Assembly (NCBI GenBank): GCA_964017155.1
Contig: OZ024862.1
Location: forward strand, 43,646,719 to 43,710,718
Reading direction: 5' to 3'
DNA from: Oasisia sp. SBJ-2009
Lineage: Eukaryota; Annelida; Polychaeta; Sabellida; Siboglinidae
DNA length: 64,000 nucleotides
This document shows, piece after piece, positions 40,768-49,244 of the stretch; position 1 is the first letter of the stretch, and each line of letters begins with the position of its first letter. Both the position numbers and the translations under genes were made by a program. The notes beneath the pieces are model-generated. The model was not told where the DNA came from. It did no database searches and was given only the letters and a program-made list of their open reading frames with translations.

Positions 40768-43700
40768 ACCTGAGCTCTGCCTCACTTTGCTTGAGCTTTG
40801 TTTCACTTAAACCTTGTTTCACTTCACCTGAGCTTCACTTCATTTTACCTGCACTGTGTGTTGTTGTAGCTATTGGTGCGTACATCTGGGGAGGACCCTT
40901 CTGACAATGCAGAGCACACTGACAAGGATCTAGAGGCATTCGTAGCCAACGTAGAACCGGTACAGTCGACACGGTTGCTACTGGGAAACTCAAGCACAGA
41001 GCAACAAAAACTTCAACCAGAACATATATTTGGTAATAATTTGTAACATCTAATTGTAGTGATATGGCTGAAGGCATAGATTTATACATTGCCCTTCTCA
41101 AACGTGAAAAAAATGTACATTAAAATGTTGTGGAGATATTCTGCAAAACTTGCATGAAACATTCAGTAAAAATTGCTTCATTACTAAGGGCGCAACAATG
41201 TAACGAAGATGTGACAATCACGTCATTGATATTTCAAGAGAAACTCACGTTTGGGATTACTAAACAAGGTTGTTTGATGTGTAACTCAACTTGGTGTGTT
41301 CCTAGTGTGAAGGTGTGCTGTGGTGAATGACTTGTTGTCCTGTGTGTTACGTGCTGTGGTGAATGACTTGTTGTCCTGTGTGTGACGTGCTGTGGTGAAT
41401 GACTTGTTGTCCTGTGTGTGACATGCTGTGGTGAATGACTTGTTATCCTGTGTGTGACGTGCTGTGGTGAATGACTTGTTGTCTTGTGTGTGACGTGCTG
41501 TGGTGAATGAATTGTTGTCCTGTGTGTGACGTGCTGTGGTGAATGAATTGTTGTCCTGTGTGTGACGTGCTGTGGTGAATGACTTGTTGTCCTGTGTGTG
41601 ACGTGCTGTGGTGAATGACTTGTTGTCCTGTGTGTGACGTGCTGTGGTGAATGACTTGTTGTCCTGTGTGTGACGTGCTGTGGTGAATGACTTGTTGTCC
41701 TGTGTTACGTGCTGTGGTGAATGACTTGTTGTCCTCTGTTACGTGCTGTGGCGAATGACTTGTTGTCCTGTGTGTGACGTGCTGTGGTGAATGACTTGTT
41801 GTCCTGTGTTACGTGCTGTGGCGAATGACTTGTTGTCCTGTGTGTGACGTGCTGTGGTGAATGACTTGTTGTCCTGTGTTACGTGCTGTGGCGAATGACT
41901 TGTTGTCCTGTGTGTGACGTGCTGTGGTGAATGACTTGTTGTCCTATGTTACGTGCTGTGGCGAATGACTTGTTGTCCTATGTGTGACGTGCTGTGGCGA
42001 ATGACTTGTTGTCCTGTGTGTGGCTGCTGTGGTGAATGACTTGTTGTCCTGTGTTACGTGCTGTGGTGAATGACTTGTTGTCCTGTGTTACGTGCTGTGG
42101 TGAATGACTTGTTGTCCTGTGTGTGACGTGCTGTGGTGAATGACTTGTTGTCCTGTGTGTGACGTGCTGTGGTGAATGACTTGTTGTCCTGTGTGTGACG
42201 TGCTGTGGTGAATGACTTGTTGTCCTGTGTGTGACGTGCTGTGGTGAATGACTTGTTGTCCTGTGTGTGACGTGCTGTGGTGAATGACTTGTTGTCCTGT
42301 GTGTGACGTGCTGTGGTGAATGAATTGTTGTCCTGTGTGTGACGTGCTGTGGTGAATGACTTGTTGTCCTGTGTGTGACGTGCTGTGGTGAATGACTTGT
42401 TGTCCTGTGTTACGTGCTGTGGTGAATGACTTGTTGTCCTGTGTGTGACGTGCTGTGGTGGATGACTTGTTGTCCTGTGTGTGACGTGCTGTGGTGAATG
42501 ACTTGTTGTCCTGTGTGTGACGTGCTGTGGTGAATGAATTGTTGTCCTGTGTGTGACGTGCTGTGGTGAATGAATTGCTGTCCTGTGTGTGACGTGCTGT
42601 GGTGAATGAATTGCTGTCCTGTGTGTGACGTGCTGTGGTGAATGACTTGTTGTCCTGTGTGTGACGTGCTGTGGTGAATGACTTGTTGTCCTGTGTGTGA
42701 CGTGCTGTGGTGAATGACTTGTTGTCCTGTGTGTGACGTGCTGTGGTGAATGACTTGTTGTCCTGTGTGTGACGTGCTGTGGTGAATGACTTGTTGTCCT
42801 GTGTGTGACGTGCTGTGGTGAATGAATTGTTGTCCTGTGTGTGACGTGCTGTGGTGAATGACTTGTTGTCCTGTGTGTGACGTGCTGTGGTGAATGACTT
42901 GTTGTCCTGTGTTACGTGCTGTGGTGAATGACTTGTTGTCCTGTGTGTGACGTGCTGTGGTGGATGACTTGTTGTCCTGTGTGTGACGTGCTGTGGTGAA
43001 TGACTTGTTGTCCTGTGTGTGACGTGCTGTGGTGAATGAATTGTTGTCCTGTGTGTGACGTGCTGTGGTGAATGAATTGCTGTCCTGTGTGTGACGTGCT
43101 GTGGTGAATGAATTGCTGTCCTGTGTGTGACGTGCTGTGGTGAATGACTTGTTGTCCTGTGTGTGACGTGCTGTGGGGAATGACTTGTTGTCCTGTGTGT
43201 GACGTGCTGTGGTGAATGACTTGTTGTCCTGTGTGTGACGTGCTGTGGTGAATGACTTGTTGTCCTGTGTGTGACGTGCTGTGGTGAATGACTTGTTGTC
43301 CTGTGTGTGACGTGCTGTGGTGAATGACTTGTTGTCCTGTGTGTGACGTGCTGTGGTGAATGACTTGTTGTCCTGTGTGTGACGTGCTGTGGGGAATGAC
43401 TTGTTGTCCTGTGTGTGACGTGCTGTGGTGAATGACTTGTTGTCCTGTGTGTGACGTGCTGTGGTGAATGACTTGTTGTCCTGTGTGTGACGGCAGAGAT
43501 GGAGGGTCAGGACAGCATGTCACAGCTCGCCGAACTCTACACGCAAGTTGTCAACCAGCGGGCGACGTGTGGCCCGATGCAGCAAGATGACGAACAAGAC
43601 GCGGAACTTGGTCAACTGCTACGTTTCTACATCAAAGACCTGCAGAACCTGTGAGTGCTTCATGTTGTATCACATCTCTCGACTGTAACTCCTTTAACAG

Positions 43701-46700
43701 TATGGCTCAATTATAACTCTATTACTCCAACCCAAACACAATGCTATATAGTGTTATACTTATGACATCCAAATCCATTCAGATGCGGCTGTTTTGATGA
43801 CAGATCATCCAGTCTTGGAATACTAAACCCACTGGTTAACCTAGACATATGTGTTGAAGTAGTGATTGTTACAACTCTTTCTTCTGTGGGTTCTGCATTA
43901 ACATACAAACCATATGAATACAATGCCTAGTTTGTGTCGATGGGCGAGTAACAACAGTGGACTGGGCAATATGGTACAACGTTCCACTAGACAGATGTGT
44001 AGGTGCTTCAGTGGTCACGCTGTGCTGTGTCGTGTAGATACTTTATGGTCACCCTGTGCTGTGTCGTGTAGATGTGTAGGTGCTTCAGTGGTCACCCTGT
44101 GCTGTGTCGTGTATGTCCACTGTATAGATGTGTAGGTACATCATGGTCACCCTGTGCTGTGTCGTGTAGATGTGTAGGTACTTCATGGTCACCCTGTGCT
44201 GTGTCGTGTAGATACTTCATGGTCACCCTGTGCTGTGTCGTGTAGGTGTGTAGGTACTTCATGGTCACCCTATGATGTGTCGTGTAGATGTGTAGGTACT
44301 TCATGGTCACCCTGTGCTGTGTCGTGTAGGTGTGTAGGTACTTCATGGTCACCCTATGATGTGTCGTGTAGATGTGTAGGTACTTCATGGTCACCCTGTG
44401 CTGTGTCGTGTAGGTCCACTGTATAGATGTGTAGGTACATCATGGTCACCCTGTGCTGTGTCGTGTAGATGTGTAGGTACTTCATGGTCACCCTGTGCTG
44501 TGTCGTGTAGATACTTCATGGTCACCCTGTGCTGTGTCGTGTAGGTGTGTAGGTACTTCATGGTCACCCTATGATGTGTCGTGTAGATGTGTAGGTACTT
44601 CATGGTCACCCTGTGCTGTGTCGTGTAGATGTGTAGGTACTTCATGGTCACCCTGTGCTGTGTCGTGTAGATGTGTAGGTACTTCATGGTCACCCTGTGC
44701 TGTGTCGTGTAGGTGTGTAGGTACTTCATGGTCACCCTATGATGTGTCGTGTAGATGTGTAGGTACTTCATGGTCACCCTGTGCTGTGTCGTGTAGGTGT
44801 GTAGGTACTTCATGGTCACCCTATGATGTGTCGTGTAGATGTGTAGGTACTTCATGGTCACCCTGTGCTGTGTCGTGTAGATGTGTAGGTACTTCATGGT
44901 CACCCTATGATGTGTCGTGTAGATGTGTAGGTACTTCATGGTCACCCTGTGCTGTGTCATGTAGGTCCACTGTACAGATGTGTAGGTACTTCATGGTCAC
45001 CCTGTGCTGTGTCATGTAGGTCCACTGTATAGATGTGTAGGTACTTCATGGTCACCCTGTGCTGTGTTGTGTAGATGTGTAGGTACTTCATGGTCACCCT
45101 GTGCTGTGTCGTGTAGATGTGTAGGTACTTCATGGTCACCCTGTGCTGTGTTGTGTAGGTACTTCATGGTCACCCTGTGCTGTGTCGTGTATATGTGTAG
45201 GTACTTCATGGTCACCCTGTGCTGTGTTGTGTAGGTACTTCATGGTCACCCTGTGCTGTGTCGTGTAGATGTGTAGGTACTTCATTGTCACCCTGTGCTG
45301 TGTCGTGTAGATGTGTAGGTACTTCATGGTCACCCTGTGCTGTGTCGTGTAGATGTGTAGGTACTTCATGGTCACCCTGTGCTGTGTCGTGTAGATGTGT
45401 AGGTACTTCATGGTCACCCTGTGCTGTGTCGTGTAGATGTGTAGGTACTTCATGGTCACCCTGTGCTGTGTTGTGTAGGTACTTCATGGTCACCCTGTGC
45501 TGTGTCGTGTAGATGTGTAGGTACTTCATGGTCACCCTGTGCTGTGTTGTGTAGGTACTTCATGGTCACCCTGTGCTGTGTTGTGTAGATGTGTAGGTAC
45601 TTCGTTGTCACCCTGTGCTGTGTTGTGTAGATGTGTAGGTACTTCATGGTCACCCTGTGCTGTGTCGTGTAGATGTGTAGGTACTTCATGGTCACCCTGT
45701 GCTGTGTTGTGTAGGTACTTCATGGTCACCCTGTGCTGTGTCGTGTATATGTGTAGGTACTTCATGGTCACCCTGTGCTGTGTTGTGTAGGTACTTCATG
45801 GTCACCCTGTGCTGTGTTGTGTAGGTACTTCATGGTCACCCTGTGCTGTGTCGTGTAGATGTGTAGGTACTTCATGGTCACCCTGTGCTGTGTCGTGTAG
45901 ATGTGTAGGTACTTCATGGTCACCCTGTGCTGTGTCGTGTAGATGTGTAGGTACTTCATGGTCACCCTGTGCTGTGTCGTGTAGATGTGTAGGTACTTCA
46001 TGGTCACCCTGTGCTGTGTCGTGTAGATGTGTAGGTACTTCATGGTCACCCTGTGCTGTGTTGTGTAGATGTGTAGGTACTTCATGGTCACCCTGTGCTG
46101 TGTCGTGTATATGTGTAGGTACTTCATGGTCACCCTGTGCTGTGTCGTGTATATGTGTAGGTACTTCATTGTCACCCTTTGCTGTGCTGTGTAGATACTT
46201 CATGGTCACCCTGTCTGTGTCTTGCAGCAACAGCAGTCTGCAGAACGAACTGAAGCAGGTGTCGGACGCGTGTACGTCGTCAATCTCAATATCATGTAAA
46301 ACGTCCAGACAGTCGTCCAGGCGGTCGTCCGAACTCTCGTCGAGTGCGGCGCACGACACGCGGGGCCTTCAGCAGGGCAGCTCGACTCACTCGAAGAGTG
46401 AGCAGCGCCACCTACCTGCGACCAACAAACTGTCGTCGTCGTCGATTACCACTGGCCGGCGGTCTATCAAGAGGAACAACAGTCAGCGATACCTGTCAGC
46501 CCAGTGCAAGCAGGTATGTGTTGACAGTGGGCTGTGCAGGGGTGTTATTGTAGTTATAGTTAGGCATCGTGTAAGGATATGGTCGGAATGCACCTCTGCC
46601 TGAATGCACCAGTCACAATGCACCTATTGTGTAGTTGCTCCAACCATATAGCAGGTAACACTACTAGCACCTACACAATCAGCTGATAATCTGTTTCATT

Positions 46701-49244
46701 CGTTTATTGTTCTTAGTGAAAATTAAAATTTTCTAATATTTAGTCTACACTGTTTCTTTGCTACTGTAACTCCATGTCCTCTAGTCCTCTCTTCCTTGAC
46801 CGAGAAAAAAATATTACTGTCAGTATTTTCATACCCATTCAATATTTTAAAAACCTCAATCTGACAATTATACAGAAGTAATACAATTTTATATCATGCA
46901 GTAAGCTCTACCTATTATAAACTGCACAGATTATATTTATTTATTTATAACATCTTTATACATATTCATGACAATACCAGGTGCTTAATGAGGTTAGTCG
47001 GGCAAGTCTGTTAATCAAGCTAATCAACATGCAAAATAAAACAGTGCCAGAGTAGCTATCGCTCGGGCCATTACTATGATAGACAGGCACACATCCAAAA
47101 CGTGAGCCAACATAACATGCATTAGCAGGATGGATTTTAGGCAGTTACTCTATGACTTCTAAACATCAAAAGACATTGTAATCGATACTTCATGTTAGGT
47201 TATGTTAAACAATCATACACGTATATACAAAGAAAAAGAGTTACTTTCAAGAATGTACACAAAGTTAACAAAACATCATTTCTATATTAATTATGCATTT
47301 AATATTTTAATATCTACAACTATATTACCTATTATATACATAGGTTTGACAATAGTAAAATAACTGGGGCATTCCAAGTGGTACATTGTGACTGTGCGGT
47401 TGGTGCATTGGGATGAGGTTTGGTGCATTCATGTAGAGGGACATACTGACTCCATTATGTAGGTCGCTGTCTACAATACTTGACACTGCATTTACACGAT
47501 GCCAACACGTTATTAATGCCATGTTAACTATTTCAGAATGACGGTCCACTATTGCAGACACACGGTGTGTGATACTTGAATACGACAGGTCGCAATTGTG
47601 GCATTGATGATGTCTGCTATTCAAATATTGTTTTGGCACAATTATCTGCTGTATGGAGGCACGTTATATATCACCTTTAAGGCTTATGTCTTAGCATTAC
47701 AATAGTGCTAATCATGGATTATCGTCCTGTTGAAATTTTTGCATTTGGTTGGTACCCGACTGATATGACTTATGTCATCGATGGTGATGCTTATTTAGAC
47801 TACACATATCATCCGTATGAATGACAGCAGACTCCTAAAGGCTGTGTTCTAAGGGGAATTAGCCAAAGGGACAATGTGGACAATGGCTGCGATAGAAAAA
47901 TGTCATCAAACGACACCTAAAGGCTACGCACATCACAGTAGACACCTGGGAGACTCTTGCATTAGATCGACAACATTGGAGGCAGGCCATTCACAAAGGA
48001 AAAAGCCATATTGAAGAAAAGATATTGCAACAAAATACCAACATGATAAGAAGCTCCGCCATGGCTTTCCTGATGCCTTTGCCTCCATCATCTGTGTCAA
48101 CTGCGGGAGAAGCTTTGCAGCTCGGATTGGACTAACTACTCTCACCGATGAGCAAAGTTGATGGACGAAACCCTACACTGATGTCATCGTCGGACGGAAT
48201 GGACAGCAGCGAGAGAAAGAGAGGGAGAGAGAGGGAGACTTAGGCTGATTGTTATAATATTACCGACGTATTTTGTCGAATGTAGCCAGTGACGATCATA
48301 ATAAGTAAACAATGCCGGCAATAAGTCTTTGTAAACATTACCGACAGAAGCAAACTTACCTGCAATTAACAGCTGCAGTGTATTCGGTCGTAATGCTAGT
48401 TGAGAATGACATATTTTTCAGGATTATGAGTTTAATATATATTCTAACTACATTACTTGTTGACTATTCAATTTTCAATATATATATGATGTTCCTATTG
48501 ATAAAATACATTGTAGCAGCTGAAATATTAAGTTAAATGATACAGTTGATTTTCATGTAAATTCGCTGGGAATGCAGTATTCATTCATCACTGAGGACTG
48601 TAATACTGAAATGATTAACATGCTAACTTTGGGGGAAGTTTGTCAGTATCTACGTGTCAAAGTCCTCTTTCTGTTCCATGTTCATTTTCGGATAAAAAAG
48701 GCAAGTTCTTATACAGCGCAGTAATCCGGGCCAGTATCCAGTCCTCAGGACCGTTCAAAGCACTTTACGCTTTTACTATCTAGCAGTTGTCTTCAAGTAT
48801 TTACTGCTAAAAAGTGATGTTTCACTATCCAGCAGTTGTAACAAGACTGTGTGCTAAAATAATAAGTTAATAACATCAATAAGACAAATAAATAAATACA
48901 ATTAACTGTACATTAAAACGATGAATACATTAATAAAATAAATAGATAAATAAATAATTTGTACATTAAATTTCACGGTCATGCAATGTAAAGGATACAA
49001 CACTGAACTAAAATAATTAGTTAATAAAATATTAGAATAAATAGATCAATAAAAGTATTAGTACATTGCTGTCCGTGAGGTCTGCTGCATTGTGTTCCAG
49101 TCTGGTGTCACCGTCAGCATCCCGAATGTGTTTGAGCGACTGCACAAGGCAACACGGTCTACGAACTTGTACTCGGGCAAGGACCAGAAACACACTGCCG
49201 CCACGAAACTGGCAACTCGCAACAAGAACTACTGGCGGTACTAG
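25317..49244 (+). CDS. CNTROB: Centrobin homologue (sixteen exons found, N-terminus possibly incomplete)
   Basis: Centrobin is a daughter-centriole coiled-coil protein needed for centriole elongation and microtubule stability. Exons: 25317-25403, 27391-27504, 27956-28051, 28360-28556, 29332-29397, 30562-30673, 31326-31486, 32336-32385, 33139-35748, 36924-36983, 37606-37759, 39450-39540, 40870-41032, 43497-43650, 46228-46513 and 49101-49244. All junctions are GT-AG and phase-consistent; from the ATG at 25329 the product is 1510 residues. Exons 2-6 align with the human coiled coil, for example AERDEKAQSQVQAYKKR against AEREERQQQVAEDYELR, and NERLRVMMQNHCEEALRLL against VERLQAMLQAHWDEANQLL. Exon 14 has LGQLLRFYIKDLQ, like human VSQLLRLYQARG, and both proteins end near a Trp-Arg. 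Human centrobin has about 340 residues before the region matching exon 2, so upstream exons may be missing or replaced. The middle third is far larger than in human. Confidence 0.85.
25566..26648 (-). mobile_element. Degenerate LINE, reverse-transcriptase C-terminus and 3' tail
   Basis: Reading right to left, a frameshifted frame gives NYGLMVWDFSCNRIIKLQ, then TKPLFKKLKILNV, LKLYYKYVHTTLP, a TNRAKHDFAKQCIRH segment and THSLPGFISY. This is the typical C-terminal order of Jockey/CR1-group reverse transcriptases. The last 158 codons (25984-26460) are still open. The 3' end has AATAAA and a short GATTCC repeat tail at 25566-25590. It lies in CNTROB intron 1. Confidence 0.85.
26649..27240. other. 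CpG-enriched stretch in CNTROB intron 1
   Basis: This segment begins at the LINE boundary and has more CpG than the flanks, including a CGCGCGCG run near 26667 and CCAATCACGCGG at about 27147. It could be an internal promoter, with exon 2 at 27391 just downstream. A minus-strand frame at 26646-26846 of about 66 codons has protein-like composition but no recognised similarity. Confidence 0.3.
27391..30673 (+). CDS. CNTROB: CNTROB exons 2-6, conserved coiled coil
   Basis: Exons 27391-27504, 27956-28051, 28360-28556, 29332-29397 and 30562-30673 encode about 195 residues of continuous heptad-type coil rich in Glu, Lys, Leu and Gln. Landmarks in order are CRTEKELQQLQSELDRTINE, LRIQVDRLEMRM, NEKHAKEIAVQMKAYQQDL and IDEIEDQLKELRLHNRAI. 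This is the most conserved part of centrobin and identifies the gene. In human the equivalent region runs without gaps, which supports all five junctions. Exon 6 is hemmed in by two LINE tails. Confidence 0.88.
29428..29592 (-). mobile_element. RTE/Nimb-like LINE 3' fragment with (GAA)n tail
   Basis: The minus strand encodes RPRRRWMDCVRKYMQAL, TPEDAQDRTFWKSRI and RAADPT followed by a stop, the familiar C-terminal end of RTE-like LINE proteins. It is followed by a GAAGAAGAA tail at 29428-29440. It starts about 30 bases after the CNTROB exon 5 donor. Confidence 0.8.
30115..30545 (-). mobile_element. CR1-like LINE 3' end, copy 1, with (TATTG)n tail
   Basis: The minus strand ends a reverse-transcriptase frame with LLPSSRRFRT, KTNRNRDSFIPISVRLLND and a stop. 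Then comes a 3' UTR with ACAATAAAGTTTTATTG and a (TATTG)n tail (30118-30158 on the plus strand). It occupies CNTROB intron 5 up to about 20-40 bases before the exon 6 acceptor. Confidence 0.85.
30703..31080 (-). mobile_element. CR1-like LINE 3' end, copy 2, with long (TATTG)n tail
   Basis: It has the same 3' UTR as the copy at 30115-30545 (CAGTCCTGGACAATAAAGTG, ATGACGTCA and (A)CATACACACATGACGTCA-like blocks), but its tail is a (TATTG)n array of about 115 bases at 30703-30818. The tail begins 29 bases after the exon 6 donor. The coding part is lost. Confidence 0.85.
31520..31850 (+). mobile_element. Degenerate CR1/L2-like reverse-transcriptase C-terminus
   Basis: Plus-strand frames give HWLSVQLRIAYKIATLEYQ, then RPRTKASKCAFVPTALQDGI, then a broken WNSS, FKxxL-like end. 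This is the order HWLPV, RIxYKI, RxRTK, WNSLP seen at the end of CR1/L2 LINE proteins. Several frame breaks mark it as dead. It is in CNTROB intron 7. Confidence 0.7.
32192..32271 (+). repeat. (GGAC)n microsatellite before CNTROB exon 8
   Basis: About 20 units of GGAC with two GGTC interruptions. The sequence is complementary to the (CCGT)n array at 35764, on the other side of exons 8 and 9. Confidence 0.95.
32761..32975 (+). mobile_element. tRNA-derived SINE
   Basis: The 5' part has a tRNA-like A box (GTTGCGTGGTAGAGCGC) and a B box-like GGTTGTTCAATCTCA. It is followed by a SINE core with TTTCAGAAGAGACACTAAAA and GGGGAAGTAAAAGATCCCA, a core-type block common in animal SINEs. The head cannot be a functional tRNA because of mismatches in the B box and missing arm pairing. 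It is in CNTROB intron 8. Confidence 0.7.
33139..35748 (+). CDS. CNTROB: CNTROB exon 9, giant Gln/His/Ser-rich exon
   Basis: This 2610-nt exon (phase 1 in and out; acceptor TTTACAG, donor GTAAGT) encodes 870 residues, over half the protein. Residues 1-90 are ordinary polar sequence. About 33420-34210 is a degenerate repeat of roughly 10 residues built on DQQHSS, HSSTC and HSLPCEEQQ, rich in Cys, His, Ser and Gln. About 34280-34720 is a Gln-rich coil (QQIEQLQQQQ, ATQFNALQTQLQQLQQ), where the segments TTLAAVTTRFKALQQQIEQL and VVAVATQFNALQTQLQQL are related. About 34930-35530 is polyglutamine-rich with a repeated LSAPQLELGQ motif. The final part is Pro-rich. Human centrobin has no such region; it probably grew by CAG and 30-bp repeat expansion. 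Confidence 0.8.
35764..35816 (+). repeat. (CCGT)n/(CCGC)n microsatellite after CNTROB exon 9
   Basis: The array starts 15 bases after the exon 9 donor and runs as CCGT units turning into CCGC units. It is complementary to the (GGAC)n array at 32192-32271. Confidence 0.95.
37040..37330 (+). repeat. (GA)n-rich simple repeat
   Basis: Purine-rich GA, GGA and GGGA tracts with a small GT part lie in CNTROB intron 10. The long open frames on both strands (Glu-Arg or Ser-Leu runs) are artefacts of the repeat. Confidence 0.95.
37795..38225 (+). repeat. AT-rich interspersed repeat, copy 2 of 3
   Basis: It shares with 5165-5545 the whole series of blocks, including TTTATTAACTAGTTTACAC, ACAAATTATGTACAATGTAT and the end GCAATAAAGCTTTATTATTA. 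It also carries a (TA)n tract near 37881. It is in CNTROB intron 11. Confidence 0.75.
38516..38590 (+). repeat. (ATCA)n microsatellite
   Basis: About 18 units with one AAACC interruption in CNTROB intron 11. It is the reverse complement of the (TGAT)n array at 40714-40767. Confidence 0.95.
38872..39204 (-). mobile_element. Full-length tRNA-derived SINE
   Basis: On the minus strand the element starts with a tRNA-like head: A box TGGCTCAGGGGTAGAGC and B box GGGTTTGAATCC. A body with CACTCTACATTGCTCCAG and GCTGAATAAGTGAGTACC follows. It ends in CTGCGCTATATAAGAACTTG followed by CC and a short homopolymer (38872-38880). The truncated copy at 48698-48790 has the same 3' end. It lies in CNTROB intron 11, directly next to a minisatellite. 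Confidence 0.85.
39201..39430 (+). repeat. 23-bp minisatellite ending at the CNTROB exon 12 acceptor
   Basis: About ten near-identical units of CTTGTCCACCACAATGTG plus CCTGT. The array starts at the 5' end of the SINE and stops 19 bases before the exon 12 start (39450); the last unit runs into the acceptor's TGGGTCCCTGCAG. Each unit is pyrimidine-rich. Confidence 0.95.
39915..40420 (+). mobile_element. Degenerate LINE reverse-transcriptase C-terminus
   Basis: The plus strand gives KTKELVIDLRK, then KYKYLDTVFDNKLRWDNNT, VKKCQQRLYFLENL, ETVLCFSFIWWYFNLSVKNK and a broken RKARFILVNDSHVL-like end. The order KTKELxxDFR, YLGxxxDxxLxW, KKxxQRLYFLRxL, SFxxWY is characteristic of CR1/Rex-like LINEs. 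Stops and frameshifts break it. It is in CNTROB intron 12. Confidence 0.85.
40714..40767 (+). repeat. (TGAT)n microsatellite
   Basis: About 13 units of TTGA/TGAT in CNTROB intron 12. It is the reverse complement of the (ATCA)n array at 38516-38590, with exon 12 between them. Confidence 0.95.
41311..43490 (+). repeat. 36-bp minisatellite, about 60 copies, ending at the exon 14 acceptor
   Basis: Unit blocks are GTGTGTGACGTGCTGTGG, TGAATGACTTGTTGTCCT. Variants carry GTGTTACG, GCGAATG, TGGATGAC, TGAATTGTTG or TGAATTGCTG. A block running from GTGTTACG through TGGATGAC to TGAATTGCTG occurs at about 42407 and again at about 42909, showing a higher-order duplication of roughly 502 bp. The array fills most of CNTROB intron 13, and the exon 14 acceptor (GTGTGTGACGGCAG) is a mutated unit. 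Minus-strand frames across it are artefacts of a unit divisible by three. Confidence 0.95.
43497..43650 (+). CDS. CNTROB: CNTROB exon 14, C-terminal conserved segment
   Basis: A 154-nt exon between two giant intronic minisatellites. It encodes MEGQDSMSQLAELYTQVVN and LGQLLRFYIKDLQNL, which resembles human centrobin EVSQLLRLYQ near its C-terminus. Phase 1 in and phase 2 out match exons 13 and 15. The protein sequence is not repeat-derived, so this exon predates or has resisted the expansion on both sides. Confidence 0.8.
43992..46226 (+). repeat. 42-bp minisatellite, about 55 copies, ending at the exon 15 acceptor
   Basis: Full units read GATGTGTAGGTACTTCATGG, TCACCCTGTGCTGTGTCGTG, TA; shorter units lack about 8 bases of the GATGTGTAG part. 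A marker variant with TCCACTGTATAG recurs at about 44115 and 44413, a higher-order spacing of about 298 bp. The last unit becomes TCACCCTGTCTGTGTCTTGCAG, the exon 15 acceptor. Most of CNTROB intron 14 is this array. Open frames on both strands are repeat artefacts. Confidence 0.95.
46228..46513 (+). CDS. CNTROB: CNTROB exon 15, Ser-rich segment
   Basis: It encodes NSSLQNELKQVSDACTSS followed by a Ser/Arg-rich tract (SRQSSRRSSELSSSAAHD, TTGRRSIKRNNSQRYLSAQ). Human centrobin is also Ser/Pro/Arg-rich near the C-terminus. Phase 2 in and phase 0 out join exons 14 and 16. Confidence 0.8.
46581..47420. repeat. Candidate inverted-repeat element
   Basis: AATGCACC occurs three times in 46585-46632 (GAATGCACC, TGAATGCACC, CACAATGCACC), and the complementary GGTGCATT and GGTACATTGTGACTG occur in 47370-47425. 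The pair AGTCACAATGCACC against GGTACATTGTGACT matches with one mismatch. This may be the two ends of a small DNA element, but no target-site duplication was found. Confidence 0.35.
46930..47330 (-). mobile_element. Possible LINE 3' tail
   Basis: The plus-strand start TTATATTTATTTATTTATAA with following sequence reads on the minus strand as a 3' UTR ending in TTATAAATAAATAAATATAA, typical of LINE tails. No coding part was recognised, so the extent is uncertain. Confidence 0.35.
47840..48170 (+). mobile_element. Degenerate Jockey-like LINE C-terminus
   Basis: Plus-strand frames give an HITVDTWETLALDRQHWRQA segment, HKGKSHIEE, and after a break ICVNCGRSFAARIGL. The order WExLAxDRxxWRxA, xGxxxxEE, CxxCGRxFxxRIGL is the standard end of a widespread LINE group, including its zinc-knuckle-like motif. 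It is broken by frameshifts and is in CNTROB intron 15. Confidence 0.8.
48698..48790 (-). mobile_element. 5'-truncated SINE
   Basis: It matches the 3' 90 bases of the SINE at 38872-39204 (GGCAAGTTCTTATACAGCGC, GTATCCAGTCCTCAGGAC, AAAGCACTTTACGC), with one small insertion. It is in CNTROB intron 15. Confidence 0.75.
49101..49244 (+). CDS. CNTROB: CNTROB last exon and stop
   Basis: After acceptor TGTGTTCCAG the exon encodes 47 residues, including VTVSIPNVFERLHKATRS, and ends NKNYWRY before TAG at 49242-49244. Human centrobin ends in a basic tail with a final VWR, so a short basic Trp-Arg tail seems conserved. Confidence 0.8.
   Translation, partial: SGVTVSIPNVFERLHKATRSTNLYSGKDQKHTAATKLATRNKNYWRY

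Noticed and set aside
42912..43523. 203-codon minus-strand frame of a 12-residue repeat
   Set aside because: The 36-bp unit is divisible by three, so a frame stays open by chance; it lies in an intron of CNTROB.
44092..46175. Several repeat-protein frames on both strands of the 42-bp array
   Set aside because: Same artefact of a unit divisible by three; no start, splice or composition support apart from the in-frame run into exon 15 noted separately.
41311..46226. CRISPR array or satellite centromere
   Set aside because: There are no unique spacers between repeats and the arrays are confined to introns of a gene.
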